Source: Amphiura filiformis
Taxonomy: Eukaryota > Echinodermata > Ophiuroidea > Amphilepidida > Amphiuridae
Length of the DNA stretch: 64,000 nt
Assembly (NCBI RefSeq): GCF_039555335.1
Contig: NC_092639.1
Span: 35,321,293 to 35,385,292, forward strand
Reading direction: 5' to 3'
In this document: positions 55,965 through 64,000 of the stretch, one piece after another
Layout: every line of letters starts with the position of its first letter
How positions within the stretch are numbered: position 1 is the stretch's first letter
Position numbers and translations under genes: made by a program
Notes under the pieces: generated by a model
What the model was told of the DNA's origin: nothing
What the model saw: only the letters and a program-made list of their open reading frames with translations
The model's database searches: none

Positions 55965-56053
55965 CTGTACATTCTAAAAACTTATCTTTGGCATATAAAA
56001 GGGCATAAAGTATGGCTGTGTTGCAGTCAATTACTGAGTGTAGTTTTAATTCT
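55965..56053 (-). CDS. Candidate internal exon, unknown gene
   Basis: On the minus strand an acceptor-like CATTTTCAG precedes an 89-base open stretch encoding ELKLHSVIDCNTAILYALLY followed by AKDKFLECT. It ends at a donor (TACAG then GTAGTA) homologous to the one at 52713. The last residues (AKDKFL) resemble GRKKFL of the other candidate exon because the duplication boundary runs a few codons into the exon. The frame is short, so chance is a real alternative. Confidence 0.2.
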
Positions 56054-56306
56054 CTGAAAATGTCTGAAAATTTTGCATAAAATAGGGGGTGGGATTTTGA
56101 ATATGGGACTATACTAAAATATTGATTTAAATGTTACTACACAGTAAATAATCATTATATTACACGTAACATTCTGACAAAATATGCAAATTAGTTTATT
56201 AATATTCATTAATACATAAGTGCAGATATATATACATGTAACTTGACACATAACTATAATGTACTTGTACGCAGCACCAGAACTTAATATGTTTGGTCAC
56301 CAGCAA

Positions 56307-56545
56307 AATGGGTTATTCCAGTTGAAATCCATAATGGAAGACACAATCTTAACCTCCCACACAGGGGGTGTAGATTTCAAATGGAGTCACCCATTCAGGT
56401 AACCCCATCATACATTCACTCTGTTTGGGAGATTAAGGTCATGTCTTCCATAGGAGGTTTGTTTGTTTGTTTGTTTGTTTGTTTGTTTAAACGGTTGCTC
56501 CGTACGGCGACACGCTTGGGTCCTGGTGGGACCAGGGGTGTAGAT
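56307..56545. repeat. Inverted-repeat element with GTTT microsatellite
   Basis: ATGGGTTATTCCAGTTGAAA (56307) is inverted at about 56372-56395, and the border GGGGTGTAGATTTCAACTGG recurs at about 56525. A (GTTT) run of eight units lies at 56457-56488. This looks like a rearranged or doubled small element. Confidence 0.55.
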
Positions 56546-56599
56546 TTCAACTGGAGCAGCACAATTCAATCAGTAGATACCAATGATTGATGACATTTC

Positions 56600-58668
56600 T
56601 TCCATCCAGCATGATGACAACAAACAATTGATCTACCATCCATCTTTTTTCCAGATCTATTTGTATAATATAAAGGTTCCCACTCCCCATACAACATATG
56701 GACCCCAGGGATTTGGACAATAACCTGGGGCCAAAATTGAGTGGTTTGTGTTTAGCTCAATCATTCAAAATAAGTCTTGTCTTCAGACCAAAAGCTGTGA
56801 AAATCACTGCGAGTCCGCCAATATGCTACCCTGTGGGTCCGCAGGGCCAATGAAATTTTATCACCAAAATCAGCCAGATGGACTTAATTTTGACCTCACT
56901 GTTGTTGATTTGCAAGTCTGAATTATACAAAGTGCAAATAAACAAATGTGTAACAAATGTTACAATTTTACAATCTAAGTTTGGGCCTGTGATAATTGAT
57001 GAGGGCCCCTATATTTCAATGGCCCTTTAGGATTTTGGCTTATTTTGAACACTGGCTTAGCTGATAAATACAAGCTCTACAATGCTTGTTAAACATGTAC
57101 ACACATACAAAAACTAAGTACACGAGTGGTATTCCTGTATAGACAAGTGAACCAATTATACTGTTACTTGAATGGTGATGTTCTTTTTGCTGTGGCTCTT
57201 AACTAGAGCTACATAAAAATATATGAACATCTAAAATATCCTTGCATAAGTTTATATTGGATTAATTCATAATGTATACACAGATAGCATAGACATGAAG
57301 TCAGTGGGATTTGAGATTTTCTACTTGTATAATTATACAATTACAGCTGCTCTACTTAATTTACTTTTGGCAAGGGGAAAAAATAAGCACTCCAGGCTCG
57401 ATTTGCCGACCGCTTACTATGAAATAGCTTCTGGTTTGCCTCTTGTATAACATGAAAGGGAGCTAGTTTTAACCTAAAACTGTCTCCTCGCGGAAAGTCT
57501 CAGTATAAGGCCTAAAAAAGTTTGTGTTACCCTTTCCAACCGACCCGAAAAGTCAAATAGGGTCACATTGTTTTTTTATCATTTGAATTTTCATATTATT
57601 TGGTATAAATCCGCTATATGTTTTGTCTAATTTTAATTCATACTGCACAACTCTGATAAATTTACAAAAAATATGAGCCTGACAAACCTTATAGATCATT
57701 GTTTACCATCATATTTTGTGGTAAACTTGTATTTTTTAACATTTTATGTGGCAAAATTTTTTTTTTAAAGCAAACCAACCCTAACTTTGGAGCTTTAAAG
57801 GCAGCATTATAAACATTTATTTAGGCATAATCTCTCCTGGCAGAAAGATCTCATACTTAAATTTATAATACATTCCCGAATACATATAGCAGTGTGTTTT
57901 TCACACAAAGTAAATTACAAAAACTGAATACTAAAATGAAAATGTTACCAAATTATACCAAGCCAAAATTGCCATATCAAAAATTATTAATATAAAATTT
58001 ACTTTCTTAGCAAAGCATGTTGAACCCAAACTCATATTCACATACACCAACATCTTTACCACCTTTGTCTTTTTTAGAGACAATTCTTGTTTTTAAAAAC
58101 TAGTTTTCATTATAAACCAAGTTGCAATGGACGGTGTGGAGTAGCTCACGGTTCAGACCAAATCAACCCTTACTGGGATCTACTTTTTCACAAGAATAGA
58201 GCCCAGTTTAAACCCTGCTATTTTGGGTTTCACCCATCAGTCAAACACACTGCTAGTCTGACTTGCATTGTAATATTAGCCTAACGTTCTTAGCAAAGAA
58301 GCCTGAGATTGAGACCCTAAACGCAGCCCAAGCGGTCAGTCTGTGATGTTGGATAAAATCAAATTTCTGCTCGAGCATGGTAAACATGGGTTTGAGTGGC
58401 CCCCCTGTCACCAAACAATAAAATTATGCATAAAAATTAAAACAGTGTCTTGCATAAATTTAATACTCAGTGGGAATGTTTTTGGCAAGACAAAAGGAAT
58501 AAAAGTTTAATATCATGCATAATTGTGGCAAGCTTATGTTAACATGAACAAAGGTGACACAATGGAATTGTTGAAATAAAAATATACAAACTTAACATCC
58601 TGGATCTACTATGAAAACTGCATAATGTAAATATACACACTTACACAGGTATGAGGTATTGCATATAA
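56600..58668. other. Intergenic AT-rich DNA
   Basis: About 2 kb with no coding frame, array or element that I can support. Confidence 0.4.
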
Positions 58669-58671
58669 TAA

Positions 58672-58945
58672 GGGACCGTTCACAAATACTTGTAAGGAGG
58701 GCCTGATGCAAAAAAAATTCATCGCGAAAATTTTTCGGGCCCCCCTTTACAGACCTCATAAATTTCAGGGCCCCCCTTTTTGACATGAAAATTATGGGTC
58801 AACCCCATAGAAAAGCATATAAACTCAATTTTCCCAGGAAAATTTGTGGTCATTTTTTTCAGGCCCATCCCCCTTAGGAGGGTCAAAATTTTTCAGGGCC
58901 CCCTTTTTGCATCAGGCCCCCTAACAAGTGTTTGTAAACGGTCCC
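58672..58945. mobile_element. GGGACCG MITE, intact copy
   Basis: The ends GGGACCGTTCACAAATACTT and, on the complement, GGGACCGTTTACAAACACTT are flanked by TAA on both sides (58669-58671, 58946-58948). The arms stay complementary through GCCTGATGCAAAAA. This is the uninterrupted reference for 43230-44057. PIF/Harbinger-type is inferred. Confidence 0.85.
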
Positions 58946-59262
58946 TAACTTACATTGGTAGAGTGCCTACAATTATGCTATAGCCTGTGACTACATGTAA
59001 AAAACAAAAACCACTTTCATGCTGCAATTGATACAAAATAAAACCTGCTAAAGCACACACACTGAAAACAATTTAGAAACATAAATAAAATAAAAATATG
59101 AATTTGTGTACATACAAAATGATACAATACAATATGAATACTCTGCTTAAAAACATTTCAATATATTTGTGATTTCAACACTGTACATTGCCAATGTAAA
59201 AATGCATACCTATAGCAGGCAACTTTTTAAATCGTGAATAATCCCAAGATTTGGGCCAAATA

Positions 59263-59745
59263 TGTGACCCTTTACAGTGAAAAGCATCTTAGGGGCAATA
59301 TTTTGGAAATGGAGATAGACAAAACATTAAATGTTAATTTGGCAGACAGTGACATAAATTTTAAGCTTCAAGGGGGGGGGCTGGCATTTTCTTCGGAAGG
59401 GGTGGGACCCAAATATACTGGGGGAGGGGGTCATAAATTTTGATGACCTAAATATAGGGAGTCACAAGATGACCAAAGATAGATAGTGTGTTTATTGTAT
59501 TCAAAAAGACTGATTTCAATACAATTTTAGCCTGTTTAAGGTGTATTGGTGGTGGGGGTAATAAAATTTGGGACCTTTTCCGAAGAAAATGCCAGCCCCC
59601 TTAGATGCTATCATCCTGGTTTCCATATTGGTTCCACTGTGAAGATATGAAGAAAAGACAAGTGAATTGTCTTATAATTTACTTTATATTTTGAACATAA
59701 AATCATCAATATCTCAGAACAAATCTTTTTGCTGTGGGGGTCACA
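59263..59745. mobile_element. TGTGAC-family MITE with nested element
   Basis: TGTGACCC ends face each other with TA on both sides (59261, 59746). The arms are only moderately similar. A 231-bp element with GGGGGCTGGCATTTTCTTCG ends sits inside. Confidence 0.6.
59371..59601. mobile_element. Nested MITE, second copy of the 44254 family
   Basis: The left CTGGCATTTTCTTCGGAAGG and the complement of the right CTGGCATTTTCTTCGGAAAAG are inverted repeats after a G run. The interior shares GATGACC...AGATAGATAGTGTG with 44254-44548. Confidence 0.75.
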
Positions 59746-60308
59746 TATTATGTTGTATTTATCTAGGAACCTATAACAATTACTGGTCCTGGTGGTCGAG
59801 TGCCAAAAAAGTTAAAGGAACAGTAATTAATGCATAAGGGAATTACACCATGTTAACATGCACACTGCACAGATATAATATAAGTATAAATATATAATGT
59901 GTAAATATTTACACCTGCATGTGTTGAACACATTTACAGAAACCCTGTTTACTAACAATTACAATGTATTGTATATCTCAAAACATATTTTAAGGAGATA
60001 CAATGTATAAAAACAGTAGTATTTGAACACAGTAGTTCAGAATATCATAGATTATTAAATGTATCTGTAGATACATAACACACAAATACAAAGGTATAGC
60101 ATCATAGGGGAAATATTTGAGAATTTCCATTGAAAAATAGCTGCAAAATGACAGGTGTTGTCTCAATCAAGTCTATTCCTGTCCGATACTCTCAGTCTGT
60201 GAAGATTTTAAATTCTCCCTATTGCGGAATATGTTTCCTCTCCCCAACACCTCAATTCAAATTAAGCTTGAGAAAAGTCGAGATGCTTGAAACTTTCAAC
60301 ACTCTTAA
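59746..60308. other. Intergenic AT-rich DNA
   Basis: No gene or element recognised. Confidence 0.4.
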
Positions 60309-60466
60309 GGGCTCGAATAGCAATGTGTGCACAGTATTTTTTGTGGCACATGAGAGCACATCAGAGCGATCAGACACACCAAATTGCATTCTGAATGCAA
60401 TTTGGTGTGTCTGATGTGCTCTCAGGTCCCAAAAAAATACTGTGCAAAGCGCTGCTATTCGAATCC
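60309..60466. mobile_element. TTAA-flanked foldback hairpin, almost loop-free
   Basis: GGGCTCGAATAGC and GCTATTCGAATCC mark the ends, each beside TTAA (60305-60308, 60467-60470). The arms of about 75 bp meet at ATTGCATTCTGAATGCAAT, leaving about three unpaired bases. A transcript would be a long hairpin. No frame of note. Confidence 0.8.
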
Positions 60467-60910
60467 TTAAAACACATGAAATATTTTCACTAAGTCTAAA
60501 TTACATAATTCTTTTATTGAATGTTTTAAACATATTTTTACCAACATTTGGTAAAAACAATGGGGGAAAAAACAATAATGTTCCCAAGACAAATTGAAAA
60601 CAAAAAATGTTGTAAGGTCCCAAGCAAATTACCTTCACATTATAATGATCTGTAAACACAAATTCCTAAAATCTGAGGCAATGACAATTATCAGTGAATA
60701 GATTATAAATCTGAATCTTGAATCCTTTGCAAACACACCCACCCCTACATCTCACATACTTGTTATGTGTGCAAAAAAATACACAATTCAGGGTTTCCCC
60801 TTCAAATGGGGTTTTTCTGTTAAGAGTTAATAGCCAACAAACCCAGTACTATAATGTACAATTTTCAAGTGCTATTGACGTAAATAATGAATAAATATAT
60901 GGTAAAATTT

Positions 60911-60956
60911 CTTTTTCCTGATATAAATAACCCTTTTCCTGATATAAATAACCCTT
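60911..60956. repeat. 22-bp tandem duplication
   Basis: TTTTCCTGATATAAATAACCC occurs twice in tandem (key word CCTGATATAAATAACCC). Confidence 0.8.
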
Positions 60957-61879
60957 TTTTCAAAATTCCTTAACCGCTACAACTTGGTGTACATGTATGC
61001 AAGTGTTAACTAACATTTAATATGGCTATCTATGTTAAAATTACCCTTTTCCAATCTGAAACAACCTTTCTCCAATTTTAAAGTAAAACATTGACATTTT
61101 ATTGTATCAACCAACTATTCTCAGTTTCTCACAATTGCTGTAAAGCACTTGTTCAATGTTCATATCTCCGTCGAGTTTGAGGTGCTCACGTCTCTTAATC
61201 TATTATGGTAAATGATTTTGTGATCCCTTCCACACTTTGGACTAATCAAGTATCATAATTAATTAAGTAGTAATGTATTAAGTATTCAGTACCAAATTAA
61301 GTGTTGTATTCTCAGTCAGATTTTGCCTTTTGGCAATTTTACTGAGTATTCTGGTAGATTTAGATGGGATGGGGTAACTGTTGGGACAACAGGACATCAG
61401 GATGTACCTCTTTTATGCACACATCTCTTTTATCCAGCAATGTGATCTTGTAGGGAAAAATTATTTTTTTAATGCATTGACACCATAATTTCATGCTCAA
61501 ACATTTAGAAGTGGTAGATTTATTTCGCACTATAGATAGTACTCAAATATCATCTTTCAGTGTTGTTAATCATTTGTCCCAATTTTAGCATAAGACATTC
61601 AATGCAGAATTATACACTTGGCTAGATTTTTCATGTATCCTGCCAATGCTTTGTGCCATCAAGGCTGGACAAGTGTAGCCATGGCCCACAGGGGCAAAAT
61701 TAGACAAAGATGGCAAAAAAAAAGGGCTAAAGAGTACAAAAAATGCCTTAATCCAAGCATCCCACAGGGGAGATGGGGGCGAGACTTCCCATAGCATAGG
61801 GGGCCAGCTGCCCCATTTCCCCCTGGCTACATACATGCCACTGTGGCATGATAAAAGAGGTTGGACTGTGGATTGTTAT
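60957..61879. other. Intergenic DNA
   Basis: No gene. CTGGCTACATACATGCCACTG at about 61822-61842 looks like a lone right end of a hAT-like element (key word TACATGCCACTG). Confidence 0.4.
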
Positions 61880-62067
61880 CAGTGGCGGCATCAGGAATTT
61901 TTTCAAGGGGCCATACGGGGGCAAAGTGTACAATTTTGTGTAAAATTGCGGCAAAAAGCGGAAATTTACGTAATTTGGGGGTTTTGCCTGAAAAGTGTGG
62001 GGGCGGCAAACTGTGGGGGGGCAAGAAAAATATTGGGGAAATTCCTCTCTCCGTGGCGCCACCACTG
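61880..62067. mobile_element. hAT-like MITE
   Basis: The left end CAGTGGCGGCATCAGG matches the complement of the right end CAGTGGTGGCGCCA. The interior is GGGGCAAAGTG / GGGGGCGGCAAA sequence, partly shared with 48421-48540. No flanking duplication is preserved. Confidence 0.65.
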
Positions 62068-62072
62068 ATTAG

Positions 62073-62248
62073 AGGTTAATAACGGCGATCGGTTATTTGG
62101 AGGCATTGTGAAAAATCTAAACATTTTGCCTTTGGAACCAAGGAATATCCCGAGGGGAGTAGCCCCGAGGGATATTCCAAGGTCCAAAGCAAAATGTTTA
62201 GATTTTTCACAATGCCCGACATATTACCGATGCAAAGTTATTAACCTC
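62073..62248. mobile_element. Foldback hairpin with ~80-bp arms
   Basis: AGGTTAATAAC and GTTATTAACCT mark the outer edges. The inner 50 bp (GGCATTGTGAAAAATCTAAA onward) is nearly perfectly complementary to its partner, leaving a loop of about 15 bases around 62150-62165. TTAA sits in both edges. Confidence 0.8.
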
Positions 62249-63186
62249 ATTCATAACTGTCACTTTAATCTCATCACCTTACAAAATAACACAAAATTTT
62301 GCTCAAAAGTTGATAAAACTAGATGATTTTTACATCTTCCCTTCCAAAAATCGATCAGGCTAAAACAGGACAACCAATAACAAAAGTGCGTATCACAATC
62401 TGCGCAAATATGGTAGCGCGCAATCCAAATACGGCAGCCAGCGCGCGCATTTTGCATTTTACGCATTTTGCCGTCAATTGTGAGATATTAATGACCTCGA
62501 TTTGCGTTCGTGTTTTCACAAATAACTAAATGTAATTGGATCGCACACATCGCGTTTATTAATGAGGTTATGAATTGTTATTAAATGATAGATGCTAACC
62601 TTTTTCCAAGTACAACTTACTCTGTATATAAATCAATTCAGTTACATGTATGGAATAAAGAGTGACAAATAAACAGCACAACCAAGAGGCGATTTCTCTC
62701 TCTCACAGACGGATACTGTAAAAGTGGACAGTTTCACATGATTCATTTTGTTTGAACTTTTTCACTTGTTTTTAATTCACAATTTTAAGCTTTCTTTCTT
62801 CAATTGACCTAAAAACAAGGAACATTTTCGCATGTCGTCATTTTCGGGGCAGCTGTTTGCCAGCAAAAGCACAAAAATAAATGTGACCAGATCTGGTCCA
62901 ATCAGGCTAAAGTTGGCAATAATAAAACTGAGATATAAGCAAAAAGTCAGGAGGAAAACAATAAAATATATAAGAAAAGGAACAGATAAAAGGTTCATAA
63001 CTTTGCCACCAAATATTCAAGAGATCTGGGGATTCAACATCAGTAATTGTACATGACTGTACTGACTGAGCAAGTTAGCAATGGTAGTAACTCAATTTTC
63101 AAAATTTCCAACTTTGACCTGATGGATCAGTTTGGGTCACAAATGTAACATGAAAATGTCCACCATTACTGTTTTACTGGAGCCGT
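62249..63186. other. Likely 3' UTR or downstream flank of the sulfotransferase gene
   Basis: This DNA lies downstream of the minus-strand stop codon. It is AT-rich with no coding signal. Several minus-strand AATAAA-like words exist, but I cannot choose one as the polyadenylation site. Confidence 0.35.
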
Positions 63187-64000
63187 TCATGCATATCTCT
63201 GGTTCTGGTTCGGATTGAACCTCTTCTGTATACCTCTTTTCCTCAATTGACCTCTCCGAGGAATGTTTGTTCCAAACTGTTTCCTTCTCAACTCCTCGGT
63301 ATAAAGAACTTCCGGTTTGACCATACGCTCACATACAGGATTCGCTTTGGCTTCCTCTTTCAGTATAAACCCATTTATTTTTACCCCTCGTGGTTCCCAT
63401 ACATCAAAATCTGCATCGCCGTTTAAGGCATGGTCTGACTGCACACAGTTTTTATAATATCTATTGGTGAGCTTGTGTAACTTATCAACTTCTGCCGCCA
63501 TCTTGTCTCTTCCGTACCTTGCAATTTTCTGCCACAATGTTTGGTTGAAATGCTTGTAGAGCATCACATCGCCTTTGTTCCAGTCTCTGATTCGTTCTCG
63601 ATCCTGCTCGGATAATTTTGTCACAGAGTTTTCATTGCGTGCATTTAATCTAAACACGACTACGTCTTCTAGTGTCCAGCACAGAAGATCCTTTAGTAAA
63701 ATAAGTGATTCTTCAAAGTGTTCTCCTATTATAATCAGACTGAATTTCTCGCTGATTTCATCAATTGCACTTTGCAGTTTTGCCTCATCATTGAATGTTT
63801 CTGCAGGTATGCCATAGTCATAGAGCATATTGTTACGTGTATGCACCGTATTTCTCATTGACTTTGAGTACTTCTCTGGATTAGATAAAAAAATACTTAA
63901 TGCTTGGGGATTATCCACTTTACCCATCCGGTAATCAATTTTGAAATAGGTGAATGCACTTTCAAACACATCTACTGGATCCCGCACGATGCTGATGTAC
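63187..64000 (-). CDS. Galactose-3-O-sulfotransferase-like protein, C-terminal part
   Basis: Members of this family transfer sulfate from PAPS to the 3-OH of galactose on glycolipids or glycoproteins in the Golgi lumen. The frame is open from the window edge and ends with TGA at 63187-63189, giving about 271 residues. The first visible stretch, YISIVRDPVDVFESAFTYF, fits the RDPV...S motif that binds the 3'-phosphate of PAPS. Further family-like segments are LCWTLEDVVVFRLNAR and WNKGDVMLYKHFNQTLW. The C-terminus is basic (RRGQLRKRGIQKRF). The N-terminal membrane anchor and the 5'-phosphosulfate-binding loop lie outside the window, so the true start is not visible; the first ATG-like codon here is not a start. 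A single long last coding exon fits vertebrate homologues. I assign the family with good confidence, but not the exact member or substrate. Confidence 0.85.
   Translation of the reverse strand, partial: YISIVRDPVDVFESAFTYFKIDYRMGKVDNPQALSIFLSNPEKYSKSMRNTVHTRNNMLYDYGIPAETFNDEAKLQSAIDEISEKFSLIIIGEHFEESLILLKDLLCWTLEDVVVFRLNARNENSVTKLSEQDRERIRDWNKGDVMLYKHFNQTLWQKIARYGRDKMAAEVDKLHKLTNRYYKNCVQSDHALNGDADFDVWEPRGVKINGFILKEEAKANPVCERMVKPEVLYTEELRRKQFGTNIPRRGQLRKRGIQKRFNPNQNQRYA

Larger units (their letters stand above)
52994..55987. repeat. Segmental duplication, copy 2 (with three insertions)
   Basis: Collinear with copy 1 but expanded from about 1 kb to 3 kb by insertions at 53421-53639, 53783-54436 and about 54592-55671. 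Copy 1 supplies an empty site for each. Confidence 0.85.

Noticed and set aside
1..64000. Autonomous transposon, LINE, LTR or viral coding sequence
   Set aside because: I found no reverse transcriptase, integrase, transposase or capsid-like frame anywhere. All mobile elements seen are non-autonomous.

Overview
The window looks like AT-rich, intron-bearing animal nuclear DNA. It has no bacterial-style gene packing, operons or phage genes. The two clear protein genes are metazoan families: a tandem C2H2 zinc-finger protein and the C-terminal part of a galactose-3-O-sulfotransferase. Most of the remaining DNA I could interpret is built from short non-autonomous DNA transposons, foldback elements, satellites and one tRNA-derived SINE. 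From the style of these repeats I infer a marine invertebrate, most likely a deuterostome such as an echinoderm or hemichordate. I could not test this.

Layout. 1-7.5 kb: intergenic DNA with small TIR elements flanked by TA, a hAT-like element with an 8-bp target duplication, a TTAA-flanked element, and a dispersed 'GGTCA' repeat. 7.5-12.3 kb: a satellite of about 158-176 bp built around a TTGCACAAA nonamer, inside a duplicated block. 12.3-21 kb: more TIR elements, including a 1.48-kb element with an exact 8-bp duplication whose unoccupied counterpart lies at about 32.6 kb, and minus-strand copies of the GGTCA repeat. 21.2-22.1 kb: a possible small two-exon gene. 25-26.5 kb: a hAT-like element nested in another repeat, then a TTAA element. 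26.68-28.35 kb: the zinc-finger gene, whose array once ran on to about 28.7 kb but is cut by a nonsense codon and frameshifts. 30-39 kb: foldback and hAT-like elements, several with perfect 8-bp duplications, and a SINE split between its A and B boxes. 41-45.7 kb: a 1.1-kb TIR element, a three-level nested insertion and a minisatellite. 48.8-49.2 kb: a second, related minisatellite. 51.7-56 kb: a directly duplicated block in which the second copy holds three insertions absent from the first. Candidate minus-strand exons sit at the edges of this block. 58-62.3 kb: more TIR and foldback elements. 63.19-64 kb: the sulfotransferase gene, running off the window edge.

The most interesting signal is the octamer TAGGCCTA. 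I count 18 exact copies where about one is expected by chance. In minisatellite units it can be aligned with empty neighbours and appears as an inserted GGCCTA after a TA dinucleotide. Variants TAGGGCCTA and TAGGCCCTA also occur. This pattern (TA, a few G/C bases, TA) looks like a transposon excision footprint or an unusual micro-insertion process.

The genes do not form a pathway. All repeat boundaries and counts were read by eye and are approximate unless a target duplication is stated.
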